Shown: positions 32,419 to 40,941, counted from the stretch's first letter. The stretch is DNA of 64,000 nucleotides from Streptomyces lincolnensis (GCF_021173675.1 NZ_JAIHON010000015.1:184318-248317); one strand, 5' to 3'. A program made the numbers and translations. Notes: generated by a model from the sequence alone, not told the origin.

Positions 32419-32809
32419 ACATCGGGCTGACGGCGAAGGTCGCCCCCGGCTCGGTGGAGGTGTACAGGACCGACCCGTAGGCCTGCGCGAGGTGGCCCGC
32501 GTGCTGACTGAGCACGTTGCTGCTCAGCGTGAACGTGAACGGTTGCGAGGGCTTCTCCCATCCCTGTCCGTTCTGTTCGAACTGCCCCTTCACCTCGCCG
32601 GACCCGACGACGGGAATCACACTGCCGTCGCTGACATCGCGCACGACGAGCGTCACCCGGTACGCGCCCTGCTGCGCGTGCAGGGTCCTGCCCGCCTCGG
32701 CCTCCAGGACGATCTCGCCGTCCTTCTGCGGATTCAGCGTGGTGTCCGCGATGGCCGCACCCGGCTCCCGGCTGAACACCCGCACGATCTGAGCGTCGTT
32801 CGGTCCCAT
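32402..32809 (-). CDS. Unknown protein with beta-rich domain
   Basis: 135 residues starting at the ATG giving MGPNDAQIVR, chosen because AGGGGG lies 5 bp upstream; an upstream in-frame start would add 17 residues without a ribosome site. No signal peptide or membrane helix. The sequence alternates hydrophobic residues (IVRVFSREPGAAIADTTL, YRVTLVVRDVSDGSVIPVVG, FTFTLSSNVLSQHAGH), which suggests a beta-sandwich. I do not recognise the family. It converges on, and overlaps, the 3' end of the LAL gene. Confidence 0.65.
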   Translation of the reverse strand: MGPNDAQIVRVFSREPGAAIADTTLNPQKDGEIVLEAEAGRTLHAQQGAYRVTLVVRDVSDGSVIPVVGSGEVKGQFEQNGQGWEKPSQPFTFTLSSNVLSQHAGHLAQAYGSVLYTSTEPGATFAVSPMFMILP

Positions 32810-32871
32810 GACTACCCCCTGTGGTGTACCGGCCGGCTCTCCGACCGGTACGCCGAACACTAGGAAGCCGG

Positions 32872-33753
32872 TCAGACCCCGGTCCTCCGGGAAGGCCCCG
32901 GGGAAACCCCCGGGTCGGCCGGCGACCGCTCCCGCGGTGCCTCACCGAACCGTGCCAATGCCAGCGCCCCCGCCACGCCCACCAGGAACCCCAGCACGGC
33001 GAGCCACGCCAGCCCGTCCCGGGTACGGTCGCCCAGCCACACCACCCCCACCAGCGCGGGCCCGATGGTCTCGCCGATGACCAGTCCCGCCGTGGCGGTG
33101 GTCACCGATCCCCGCTGGAGGGCCGAGGTCAGCGAGAGGAACGCGGCCCCGCCACCCAGGAGCAGCGCGTACACCGCCGGGTCGGCTACCAGGTCCGACG
33201 GCGCGAGCGAGTCGATCAGCCGTACCGCCACCTCCACCACCCCGAACCCGAACCCGGCCCCCAGCCCGAGCAGCAGCGCCCGCCCCCGCTCCGGCAGCAG
33301 CCCGCCGCCCAGCCCGAGCAGCAACACCGCCACGGCGACGGCCAGCATCACGTACCCCAGCCAGGCCGGTCCGCTCCGGTCGCCCTCCGCTCCCGACGCC
33401 ACGCCGAGCATCGCCAGCCCGGCGCACACCACCCCGACCGCGCCCCACTCGCTCCCGCGCAGCCGGACCCGCAGCAGCCGGGCCGCGACGACCGCCGTCA
33501 CCGCCAGGCTCGACGCCAGCGCCGCGCCCACCGCGTAGATCGGAACCGACCGCAGCGCGGCCACCTGGAACACGAACCCCAGCCCGTCCAGCGCCAGTCC
33601 GGCCAGATACCGCCATTGCCGGACCGCCCGCAGGAACAGCGCCGCCTCGCCGCCCGCACCGGTGTCCGCCGCCCGCGCCGCCATCGCCTGCAACACCGTC
33701 GCCGTACCGAAGCAGACCGCGGCACCAAGCGCGCACACCATTCCAAAGAGCAC
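32872..33753 (-). CDS. EamA/DMT-family transporter
   Basis: 293 residues if started at the GTG giving VLFGMVCALGAAVCFG; a further 15 codons upstream are open to another GTG, so the start is uncertain. Ten hydrophobic helices in two halves are visible, typical of drug/metabolite exporters, with GTATVLQAMAARAA in the first half and LQRGSVTTATAGLVIGETIGPAL in the second. Substrate unknown. The basic C-terminal tail ends SRRTGV. It diverges from the lipoprotein gene at 33889. Confidence 0.85.
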   Translation of the reverse strand: MLFGMVCALGAAVCFGTATVLQAMAARAADTGAGGEAALFLRAVRQWRYLAGLALDGLGFVFQVAALRSVPIYAVGAALASSLAVTAVVAARLLRVRLRGSEWGAVGVVCAGLAMLGVASGAEGDRSGPAWLGYVMLAVAVAVLLLGLGGGLLPERGRALLLGLGAGFGFGVVEVAVRLIDSLAPSDLVADPAVYALLLGGGAAFLSLTSALQRGSVTTATAGLVIGETIGPALVGVVWLGDRTRDGLAWLAVLGFLVGVAGALALARFGEAPRERSPADPGVSPGPSRRTGV

Positions 33754-33888
33754 GAAGCGACTGTAGGGGAGGAGGGCAGGGGCGGCCCGCCTGCGCACAC
33801 CCTCTTACCGATCTCTAGGCTGACCGGCGGAGATGCACATCCGTAGGGCTACTGACGCCCGGGAATCCGATCAACGGGGAGACAGAAC

Positions 33889-34281
33889 ATGGCGGACGCA
33901 CGTCGGCAACTTCGCTCGGGAACGGTCGCCCTCGGCGGCGTCGGCCTCCTCGCCATGGCTCTGACGGCCTGCTCCTCCGACCCCGACAAGCGGTGCGTCG
34001 ACCGCGACAGCTACACCGCCGGCAAGGGCTACGAGGTCGTCGCCGACAAGAACTGCAAGTCCGGCACCAAGGTCCACGGCTCCTATTACTACGGCGGCAA
34101 GAAGAAGAGCGGCTGGGTCCAGGGCGGCTCCTTCACCAAGAAGTCCGGCAAGGGGTCGGGCAAGGGGTCCGGCAGTTCGAGCAGCAGCGGTGGCAGCGGC
34201 GGGATCGACCGCGGCGGCTTCGGCGGCGACGGTGACGGCGGTGGCAGCGGCGGCGGCAGCGGCAAGAGCTCCGGCGGCTGA
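33889..34281 (+). CDS. YgiB-like small lipoprotein with C-terminal RGGFG motif
   Basis: 130 residues. The N-terminus carries a lipoprotein-type signal with lipobox ALTAC (Cys about 28). The mature part has CVDRDSYTAGKGYEVV and SYYYGGKKKSG, then a Gly/Ser/Lys-rich tail containing GIDRGGFGGD. The pentapeptide RGGFG near the C-terminus also occurs in E. coli YgiB, a lipoprotein encoded beside YgiC, a glutathionylspermidine-synthase-like enzyme. Here too such an enzyme follows, 77 bp downstream. The parallel suggests the tail is a substrate or docking site for the enzyme. The rest of the protein shares little with YgiB. Confidence 0.8.
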   Translation: MADARRQLRSGTVALGGVGLLAMALTACSSDPDKRCVDRDSYTAGKGYEVVADKNCKSGTKVHGSYYYGGKKKSGWVQGGSFTKKSGKGSGKGSGSSSSSGGSGGIDRGGFGGDGDGGGSGGGSGKSSGG

Positions 34282-34358
34282 CCGACGAGTCCGCCGCCGA
34301 CTCCGCGGACGAGTCCGGCGACCGACCATTTCTCGGAAACGGTTCAGGAAAACCCCGC

Positions 34359-35552
34359 ATGGAACGCCACACCATCGAGCCCCGCCCCGGCTGGCAGCAG
34401 ACCGTCGAGGGACAGGGGCTCATCTACCCGCTCACCCGCTACCCCGACGACTCCCTGCGCCCCTACTGGGACGAGAGCGCGTACTACGCCTTCACGCTCC
34501 CCGAGGTGGAAGCCCTGGAGGAGGTCGTCGAGGAACTCCACCGCATGTGCCTGGCGGCGGCGGACCACATCGTCACGGCCGACCGCTTCGCCGACCTGGG
34601 CATCACCGATCCGCGCGTGGCCGAGGCGGTCGCCGAGGCCTGGCACCGCCGCGCCGAACTGCCCTCCCTCTACGGCCGGTTCGACCTCCGCCACGACGGC
34701 ACCGGCCCCGCGAAGCTCCTGGAGTACAACGCCGATACCCCCACCTCCCTGGTCGAGGCCGCCTCGCCCCAGTGGTTCTGGATGGAGGAGCGCTTCCCCG
34801 GCGCCGACCAGTGGAACTCCCTCCACGAACGCCTGGTCGCTGCCTGGAAGAAGCAGGCCGGCCTCCTCCCGCCCGGCAGCCCGCTCTACTTCGCGCACTC
34901 CTCCGCCGACGTGCTCGGTGAGGACCTCATGACGGTCGCCTACCTCAAGGAGACCGCCGAGCAGGCGGGCCTGGACACCGACTGGATCTCCATGGAGGAG
35001 ATCGGCTGGGACCCCCTCTCCGGCCGCTTCGTCGACAACCGGCTCCGCTTCATCCGCAGCTGCTTCAAGCTCTACCCCTGGGAGTGGCTCACCGCCGACC
35101 GCTTCGCCGCCCACGTCCTCGACACCCTCGACAACGGTGGCGGCACCGGCAGCACGATGTGGATCGAGCCCGCCTGGAAGATGCTCCTCAGCAACAAGGC
35201 CCTCCTGGCCATCCTCTGGGAACTCCACCCCGGCCACCCCAACCTCCTCCCCGCCTACCTCGACGGCCCCCGCGAACTGGCGACGACCACCGGCTACGTC
35301 GCCAAGCCCCTGCTGGGCAGGGAGGGCGCGGGCGTCACCGTGCACGAGCCGCACGCCCCGGACACCGAACCCGTGATCCGCGACGAACCCTGCTGCTACC
35401 AGGAGCTGGCGCCCCTTCCCGACTTCGACGGCAACCGAGTCGTCCTCGGCGCCTGGGTCGTCGAGGACGAGGCGGCCGGCCTCGGCATCCGCGAGTCCTC
35501 CGGTCTGATCACGGACGAGTACGCGCGGTTCCTGCCGCACGTGATCCTCTGA
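34359..35552 (+). CDS. Glutathionylspermidine-synthase-family ATP-grasp ligase (YgiC-like)
   Basis: 397 residues covering the synthetase half only; the amidase half of bifunctional E. coli Gsp is missing, as in YgiC/YjfC. Marks are PYWDESAYYAFTLPEVEALE, FDLRHDGTGPAKLLEYNADTPTS, the nucleotide-binding Lys in YVAKPLLGREGAGV, and WIEPAWKMLLSNKALLA. It would form an amide bond using ATP. Since Streptomyces uses mycothiol and has no known glutathionylspermidine, the substrate is probably something else, possibly the RGGFG-tailed lipoprotein next door. The product ends LPHVIL. Confidence 0.88.
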   Translation: MERHTIEPRPGWQQTVEGQGLIYPLTRYPDDSLRPYWDESAYYAFTLPEVEALEEVVEELHRMCLAAADHIVTADRFADLGITDPRVAEAVAEAWHRRAELPSLYGRFDLRHDGTGPAKLLEYNADTPTSLVEAASPQWFWMEERFPGADQWNSLHERLVAAWKKQAGLLPPGSPLYFAHSSADVLGEDLMTVAYLKETAEQAGLDTDWISMEEIGWDPLSGRFVDNRLRFIRSCFKLYPWEWLTADRFAAHVLDTLDNGGGTGSTMWIEPAWKMLLSNKALLAILWELHPGHPNLLPAYLDGPRELATTTGYVAKPLLGREGAGVTVHEPHAPDTEPVIRDEPCCYQELAPLPDFDGNRVVLGAWVVEDEAAGLGIRESSGLITDEYARFLPHVIL

Positions 35553-35771
35553 CGCCCGCACCGAGAGACGACACGGCAGGAGGCCCCTCCCAAAACCGGT
35601 TGTCCCGTCCCGGCAGGCCGCGTTACCTTCCTCGCACTCTGACGAACACGCTCTCTGGAACCGACGCCGCAGAACGGGAGCAGGCCCGCGCACAGCGCGC
35701 GACGCCATGGAGGGGCGGCACCTGATCCGGCCGACCGGCGGATCTCGTACGCCCTCCGGAGGACTCTCCCC

Positions 35772-36629
35772 ATGAACATCGGCCTCGGCCTTCCCATCGA
35801 CGACCCCGCCCGGCTGCTGACCTGGGCCCGGCGCGCCGACACGGGCCCCTTCAGCACCCTCGGCCTGCTCGACCGGCTCGTCTACGACAACCCCGAGCCG
35901 CTCATCGCCCTCGCGACCCTCGCCGGCGCCACCTCCCGCATCCGCGTCCAGACCGAGGTGCTGCTCGCTCCCCACCACAACACCGCTCTGCTCGCCAAGC
36001 AGACCGCGACCCTCGACCGCCTCTCGGGCGGCCGTCTCACCCTCGGCATCGGCGTCGGCGGGCGTGAGGACGACTGCCGCGCCGCGGGTATCGCCCTCCG
36101 CGGCCGAGGCCGCCGCCTCGACGAGCAGATGACCCTGCTGCACCGCACCTGGTCCGGCAAGCCCTACGACGAGGCCGCCGGCATCGGCCCCATCGGCCCC
36201 GCCCCCTTCCGGTGCGGCGGCCCGGAGATCCTGTTCGGCGGCTTCGCCCCGGCCGCGCTCGAACGGGTCGGCCGCTTCGGCGACGGCTTCCTCGGCGCCG
36301 CGCTGCCGCCCCAGCACATGTCCGGCCTGTTCCGCAGGGTCGAGGAGATCTGGCAGCGGCACGACCGCCCCGGCCATCCGCGTCTGGTCGCCCAGCTGAA
36401 CGTCGTCCTCGGCCCGCAGACCACCGTGGAGCGCGCCCGCCGCAACCTCCGCGACTACTACGCGTTCACCGACCGCGTCGACTACATGGAGAAGGGGCTC
36501 CTCACCGCACCCCGCCAGATCCGCGAGGCGATCGGCGCCCTGCTCGACATCGGCGCCGAAGAGGTCGTTCTCTACTGCTGGGACTCGGACCCCGACCAGA
36601 TCGACCGCTTCTCCGACGAGCTGTTCTGA
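35772..36629 (+). CDS. LLM-class flavin-dependent oxidoreductase
   Basis: 285 residues. Luciferase-like monooxygenase TIM-barrel with the family marks LLDRLVYDNPEPLIALATLA, TSRIRVQTEVLLAPHHNTAL, LSGGRLTLGIGVGGREDD and the C-terminal ALLDIGAEEVVLY. It would use FMN or F420; residues that decide between them cannot be read with certainty. The ATG follows GGAGGACTCTCCCC. Transcribed alone between the ATP-grasp gene (219 bp upstream, no gene seen) and the riboswitch before glyA. Substrate unknown. Confidence 0.88.
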   Translation: MNIGLGLPIDDPARLLTWARRADTGPFSTLGLLDRLVYDNPEPLIALATLAGATSRIRVQTEVLLAPHHNTALLAKQTATLDRLSGGRLTLGIGVGGREDDCRAAGIALRGRGRRLDEQMTLLHRTWSGKPYDEAAGIGPIGPAPFRCGGPEILFGGFAPAALERVGRFGDGFLGAALPPQHMSGLFRRVEEIWQRHDRPGHPRLVAQLNVVLGPQTTVERARRNLRDYYAFTDRVDYMEKGLLTAPRQIREAIGALLDIGAEEVVLYCWDSDPDQIDRFSDELF

Positions 36630-36771
36630 CCCGTCGTCCGAGCCCGCGGGCCCGGTCGCGAGCCGCCACGGCCGCGCTGGGCCCGCGGGCCCGGCCCCGG
36701 ACGGCCCGGCCGCCCCGCCGTCGCTCGCATGGTGGACGCCACGACTTGGCCTCCAGGCGTGCCCGGTAGGC

Positions 36772-36861
36772 TGGCTGTCAGGCCGTGACTGGCGCGCTGG
36801 GATGGGACGGACCATCGGGGAGCGGCCTGCGAGTGTGACCAAGTGCCGTGCGCCTGGGCCG
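36772..36861 (+). promoter_or_regulatory. ZTP (pfl) riboswitch controlling glyA
   Basis: The two conserved cores of the ZMP/ZTP riboswitch are present in order: CCGTGACTGGCG (about 36783-36794) with GGACCATCGGGGAGCG in the first subdomain, and GCCGTGCGCCTGGGC (36845-36859), whose loop forms the pseudoknot. The element starts about 135 bp and ends about 45 bp before the glyA ATG. ZTP riboswitches turn on one-carbon and purine genes when AICAR ribotide (ZMP) or its triphosphate accumulates, a sign of 10-formyl-THF shortage. glyA regenerates methylene-THF, so the logic fits. No terminator hairpin is obvious; control may be at translation. Confidence 0.9.
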
Positions 36862-36907
36862 AACCGTGAACCGTGACCGTTTCAAGCCACGCAGCCCGGA
36901 GGCCGCC

Positions 36908-38359
36908 ATGTCAGAACAGCAGCCCCTCTCTCCCGAGTCCACCGCCTTCCGCGCGGCCCTCGACGTGATCCGCGCCGTCGAGCCGCGCGTCGCCGACGCC
37001 ATCGGCCAGGAGGTCGCCGACCAGCGCGAGATGCTCAAGCTGATCGCCTCCGAGAACTACGCCTCCCCGGCCACCCTCCTGGCCATGGGCAACTGGTTCA
37101 GCGACAAGTACGCCGAGGGCACCGTCGGCCGCCGCTTCTACGCCGGCTGCCGCAACGTCGACACCGTCGAGGCCCTCGCCGCCGAGCACGCCAGGGAACT
37201 CTTCGGCGCCCGCCACGCCTACGTCCAGCCGCACTCCGGCATCGACGCCAACCTCGTCGCCTTCTGGTCGGTCCTCGCCCAGCGCGTCGAGGTCCCCGCC
37301 CTGGAGAAGGCCGGCGCCCGCCAGGTCAACGACCTCTCCGAGGCCGACTGGGCCGAGCTCCGCCAGGCCTTCGGCAACCAGCGCATGCTCGGCATGTCCC
37401 TGGACGCCGGCGGCCACCTCACCCACGGCTTCCGGCCGAACATCTCCGGCAAGATGTTCGACCAGCGCTCCTACGGCACCGACTCCGCCACCGGCCTCCT
37501 CGACTACGAGGCGCTGCGCGCCACCGCCCGCGAGTTCAAGCCGCTGATCATCGTCGCCGGCTACTCCGCCTACCCCCGTCTGGTGAACTTCCGCATCATG
37601 CGCGAGATCGCCGACGAGGTCGGGGCGACCCTCATGGTGGACATGGCGCACTTCGCCGGACTGGTCGCCGGCAAGGTGCTGACCGGCGACTTCGACCCGG
37701 TCCCGCACGCCCAGATCGTCACCACGACCACCCACAAGTCGCTGCGCGGACCGCGCGGCGGCATGGTGCTGTGCGACGACTCCCTGAAGGACCAGGTCGA
37801 CCGCGGCTGCCCGATGGTTCTCGGCGGCCCGCTCCCGCACGTGATGGCCGCCAAGGCGGTCGCGCTGGCCGAGGCCCGGCAGCCGTCCTTCCAGGACTAC
37901 GCCCAGCGCATCGTCGACAACTCCCGCGCCCTCGCCGAGGGCCTGATGCGGCGCGGCGCCACCCTCGTCACCGGCGGCACCGACAACCACCTCAACCTGA
38001 TCGACGTCGCCACCTCATACGGCCTCACCGGCCGCCAGGCCGAGGCCGCGCTGCTCGACTCGGGCATCGTCACCAACCGCAACGCCATCCCGTCCGACCC
38101 GAACGGCGCCTGGTACACCTCCGGCATCCGCATCGGCACCCCCGCCCTGACCACCCGTGGTCTCGGCACCGCCGAGATGGACGAGGTCGCGGGCCTCATC
38201 GACCGCGTCCTCACCACCACGGAGGCGGGCACCACCAGCAAGGGCGCCCCGTCCAAGGCACAGCACGTCCTCGACCCGAAGATCGCGGACGAGATCTCCC
38301 GCCGCGCCACCGACCTCGTGGCCGGCTTCCCGCTGTACCCGGAGATCGACCTCGGCTGA
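36908..38359 (+). CDS. glyA: Serine hydroxymethyltransferase
   Basis: 483 residues, longer than the usual 415-430, with an insert at about residues 130-200 (VEVPALEKAGARQVNDLSEA ... LTHGFRPNISGKMFDQ), a form seen in actinobacteria. It converts serine and THF to glycine and methylene-THF, using PLP. Marks: LIASENYASPATL, GRRFYAGCRNVD, DMAHFAGLVAGKVL, the PLP Lys in TTTTHKSLRGPRGG, and NRNAIPSDP. The ATG at 36908 is preceded by CCGGAGGCCGCC. The frame is open upstream through the riboswitch but that part is not coding. Regulation by the ZTP riboswitch is expected. Confidence 0.96.
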   Translation: MSEQQPLSPESTAFRAALDVIRAVEPRVADAIGQEVADQREMLKLIASENYASPATLLAMGNWFSDKYAEGTVGRRFYAGCRNVDTVEALAAEHARELFGARHAYVQPHSGIDANLVAFWSVLAQRVEVPALEKAGARQVNDLSEADWAELRQAFGNQRMLGMSLDAGGHLTHGFRPNISGKMFDQRSYGTDSATGLLDYEALRATAREFKPLIIVAGYSAYPRLVNFRIMREIADEVGATLMVDMAHFAGLVAGKVLTGDFDPVPHAQIVTTTTHKSLRGPRGGMVLCDDSLKDQVDRGCPMVLGGPLPHVMAAKAVALAEARQPSFQDYAQRIVDNSRALAEGLMRRGATLVTGGTDNHLNLIDVATSYGLTGRQAEAALLDSGIVTNRNAIPSDPNGAWYTSGIRIGTPALTTRGLGTAEMDEVAGLIDRVLTTTEAGTTSKGAPSKAQHVLDPKIADEISRRATDLVAGFPLYPEIDLG

Positions 38360-38410
38360 CGTCTGCCCGGTCGGCGGACACTCTCTTGAGTTGTCAAAGA
38401 TCGGCGACTC

Positions 38411-39130
38411 TCACAGATCGATGAGTTCCTGTCGTGGTTCCTCCCGCGGCGGTCCGGCTCCCGGCCGGGCCGCCGCGCGGCGTATCAGCCGGGTGCCGCC
38501 GGCGCCTGCCGCGAACCCCATGGCGAGCCCTGGCACCGCCCACCAGGCCCCGTCGGCCGACCACCCTCCCGGCGAGCTGTCACCTGCCCCGGCGTCCTCG
38601 CCGCCGGAGCCGTCGAGCAACCCCGCCCGGTCCACCTGATCGAGGGCCGCGCGGGGTGCCCGGTGCCAGCGGATGTCGTCGTCCCTCACCTCGGGCGCCA
38701 GGTCCGAACGCACCCACGGTGTGCCGCTCCCGTCCACGACCAGCTGGTCCTGCCGCCACATCGCCACGTCCCCGCCCGGCGCCGAGTTCGTCTGCGGCCA
38801 GCCTCCGACACCCGTCAGCCCCCACATCACCGTGACCCGCACCGGCGGATACCGGCCCTCGGACCACGCCTCCGGCACCCGCTCGGTGCCGGTGTGTGTC
38901 GGCCGCAGCAGCTCCCAGAGGCGGTCGAAGGACGGCTCCCCGGACCGCACCGCCGTCGTCCGGCCCGTACCGCCCACGACGACCACCGCCATGTCGGGAA
39001 GGTCCGGGTCGGGACCCTGCGGCGCCGCCTCCGCCGCCCACGCCCCGAACAGCGCCGACACCGCCACCGCGGGCGCGAGGACCGCGAGCCGCAGCCGCGC
39101 CGACCCCGACCTGTTCCTCCGAGCTGTCAT
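38411..39130 (-). CDS. Type I membrane protein, paralogue of the next gene upstream
   Basis: 239 residues. Signal peptide at 1-35 (RLRLAVLAPAVAVSALFGAW), an outer domain of about 145 residues (MAVVVVGGTGRTTAVRSG, VRVTVMWGLTGVGGWPQTN), one transmembrane helix near 190-210 (WWAVPGLAMGFAAGAGG), and a basic inner tail ending PRQELIDL. The protein encoded at 39185 has the same plan and ends PRQELRDV, so they are tandem duplicates. Function unknown. Placed downstream of an ECF sigma/anti-sigma pair and probably part of its regulon. Confidence 0.75.
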   Translation of the reverse strand: MTARRNRSGSARLRLAVLAPAVAVSALFGAWAAEAAPQGPDPDLPDMAVVVVGGTGRTTAVRSGEPSFDRLWELLRPTHTGTERVPEAWSEGRYPPVRVTVMWGLTGVGGWPQTNSAPGGDVAMWRQDQLVVDGSGTPWVRSDLAPEVRDDDIRWHRAPRAALDQVDRAGLLDGSGGEDAGAGDSSPGGWSADGAWWAVPGLAMGFAAGAGGTRLIRRAAARPGAGPPREEPRQELIDL

Positions 39131-39184
39131 CGGTCCCCCTCCAGGCTCGCTGCCGTCGTCCGTCCTTCTTCACACGTCCCCTCT

Positions 39185-39940
39185 TCACACGTCCCGCAGC
39201 TCCTGCCGCGGCCCCGGATCCCGGAGCGGACGGTCCCAGCGCATCCGTGGCACGACGGCCCGCAGCACCAGCGCCAGCACCGCTCCGGCCGCCGCGCCGG
39301 GGAGCGCCCACCACCACTGGGTGCCGTCGTCCGCCGCGGGCGTACCCGCCTGCACGACGGTGGTCGTCGTGTCCGGTTCGGTCGTCGCGCCGGTGTCCGT
39401 GCCCAGGTCCGTGCCGCTGGTCTCCCAGGGCGCGGGGAAGATCCCGGGCGCCCCCTCCGACGAGGACTCGCCCATCACGCCCAGCCGCTCCAGCAGGGCG
39501 CGGAGCCGGTCGGGTTTCTCGGCGCGGTGCCAGTAGCCGTTCACCGACTCGGGCAGGTTCGCCGCCGTATGTATCCAGACGTCGCCGGAGTCGGCGTCGG
39601 GTGACGGGAAGACCCGGTCCAGCCGCCAGGGCGAGACGTCGTGCACCATCCAGGTGACATTGATCTGCCGGCCGCCGGTCAGGGCCGCCTCCGGCGGCTT
39701 GTCCCGGGTGCCGGTGCCCGGCTCTCCGAGCAGCCGCTCCAACTCGCCGTACTCCTCCTCCGATTGGTAGAGCGAGGCCGTCTCCATGCTCTGCGGGCAG
39801 ACCACGAGCACACTGGTCGGTCCACCCGCCGACGCGGTGGACGCCCCCCACACCATCAGTGTGAACGTCGTCGCCAACGCCCCTGCCAGTGCCGCAAGTT
39901 CACGACATCGGCCCTTGCGCACATCCCCGAGCCCACGCAT
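39185..39940 (-). CDS. Type I membrane protein of the ECF sigma locus
   Basis: 251 residues from the ATG giving MRGLGDVRKG. Signal peptide to about residue 38 (AALAGALATTFTLMVWGAS), outer domain with VLVVCPQSMETASLYQ, INVTWMVHDVSPWRLDRVF and DVWIHTAANLPESVNGYW, a Thr-rich stalk, a transmembrane helix (WALPGAAAGAVLALVLRAVV) and the inner tail RDPGPRQELRDV. A copy of the sigma gene's own promoter lies about 58 bp upstream, so this gene is very likely under that ECF factor. Function unknown. The conserved short inner tail could contact the sigma or anti-sigma factor. Confidence 0.78.
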   Translation of the reverse strand: MRGLGDVRKGRCRELAALAGALATTFTLMVWGASTASAGGPTSVLVVCPQSMETASLYQSEEEYGELERLLGEPGTGTRDKPPEAALTGGRQINVTWMVHDVSPWRLDRVFPSPDADSGDVWIHTAANLPESVNGYWHRAEKPDRLRALLERLGVMGESSSEGAPGIFPAPWETSGTDLGTDTGATTEPDTTTTVVQAGTPAADDGTQWWWALPGAAAGAVLALVLRAVVPRMRWDRPLRDPGPRQELRDV

Positions 39941-39997
39941 CCGAACCCCCAACGGATCAGTCCCCGTGCGGCCCGCCGCGGGCCGCGTGTCACTTCT

Positions 39998-40026
39998 GGT
40001 ACACCGCCCGACCCGCCGGGGTTCCC
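39998..40026 (-). promoter_or_regulatory. ECF-type promoter of the gene at 39185
   Basis: On the minus strand: GGGAACC, 15 bp, GTGTACC. The same two blocks with the same spacing, and five of the last six spacer bases in common, occur upstream of the sigma gene (41534-41562). GGAAC at -35 is typical of ECF sigma factors. The predicted transcript starts near 39991, giving a leader of about 50 nt. The site fits exactly in the gap after the putative anti-sigma gene. Confidence 0.75.
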
Positions 40027-40038
40027 ACCTCGCGCGCA

Positions 40039-40941
40039 CTATTTCGGGGAGGTCCCGTCCGGCGCGGCGAGCGACCTCGCGATCTCCAGCGCCCGCGCCT
40101 TCGAGGCCACGCCCTCCAGCCGGAGCGTCACCTCCTCGTCGCCGGTGCCATGGGTCCACAGCAGCGTCGGCCCGGCCGTCCGCTCCTGGCGCGTGTAGCG
40201 CCTGCCGTCCTCACCCACCAGCCAGAAACTCAGCACGTGCGGCCGGGGGAACCACAGGGCGGGATCCGGCGTGCCCCCGGCGGAGGCACCGGCGGCGTCC
40301 AGCTCCACCCACTCCGGCTGCTCACGGACGGTCTTGGCGAAGGTGATGTCCAGGCTCGCCGCGAACTCGTCCAGCCGGATCACCCGACCCCGCTCACGCC
40401 AGCACAGGCTCGTCACGAACCGCCCCCGCGGCTCGCCGCTCACCGTCACCGCGTCCGGCACACCCAGCGCCCGCGGCACCAGGGGCTCGAACCCGGCCCG
40501 GCGCTCGGCCTGGGCGAACGACAGCGACCGCCCGCACCCGGGCACCTCGGCACCGGCCGAGGGCACCGCCGAGGGGTCGTAGCGCACCTCGACCCCGCCG
40601 AAGTCGAACCAGTCGACGACCGCCGCCCGCACCGGGGGCGTGAGCGCCAGCACCGTCAGCAGGCCGCACAGCGCCGCCGTCAGCGACCGCCACCGTGCCC
40701 GCGCCCAGAGCCGGGCCGCCCGCACCCGCTGCCCGGCCCCCGGCGGCTCGGCCACCGGCACCGGTACCCGCTCGGCGAGTATCTGCTCCAGCACCCGCTC
40801 GACCATCGTCTCGGACCCCGCTCCACCCGGCGGATCCAGGGACCGGCCCAGCGCCCGCAGCTCCTCCGGCAGCCGGGACGCAGGCTCGCGCGGACCCCCG
40901 GCGGCGCCGTCACCGTCGTACGACTCACTCACGCTCATCAC
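40039..40941 (-). CDS. Putative anti-sigma factor with one membrane helix
   Basis: 300 residues. Cytosolic N-terminus (about 1-85) rich in Glu and Arg, one membrane segment (SLTAALCGLLTVLALTPPVR), and an outer domain of about 190 residues containing FDFGGVEVRYD, a LSFAQAERRAGFEPLVP stretch and GRVIRLDEFAASLD. The outer part resembles the DUF4367-like domains on some anti-sigma factors. No zinc-binding HxxxCxxC motif is present. The start overlaps the end of the sigma gene by 17 bp (ATG at 40941 or 40938), the standard arrangement of an ECF sigma factor and its membrane anti-sigma. Assignment rests mainly on this context. Confidence 0.75.
   Translation of the reverse strand: MMSVSESYDGDGAAGGPREPASRLPEELRALGRSLDPPGGAGSETMVERVLEQILAERVPVPVAEPPGAGQRVRAARLWARARWRSLTAALCGLLTVLALTPPVRAAVVDWFDFGGVEVRYDPSAVPSAGAEVPGCGRSLSFAQAERRAGFEPLVPRALGVPDAVTVSGEPRGRFVTSLCWRERGRVIRLDEFAASLDITFAKTVREQPEWVELDAAGASAGGTPDPALWFPRPHVLSFWLVGEDGRRYTRQERTAGPTLLWTHGTGDEEVTLRLEGVASKARALEIARSLAAPDGTSPK

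Noticed and set aside
34344..36842. 832-codon minus-strand open frame across the ATP-grasp and LLM genes
   Set aside because: It spans two good plus-strand genes and has antisense composition without any motif.
39941..40159. Longer N-terminus for the membrane protein at 39185
   Set aside because: It would overlap the ECF promoter and the end of the anti-sigma gene, and would bury the signal peptide. The ATG at 39940 puts the signal at the N-terminus.
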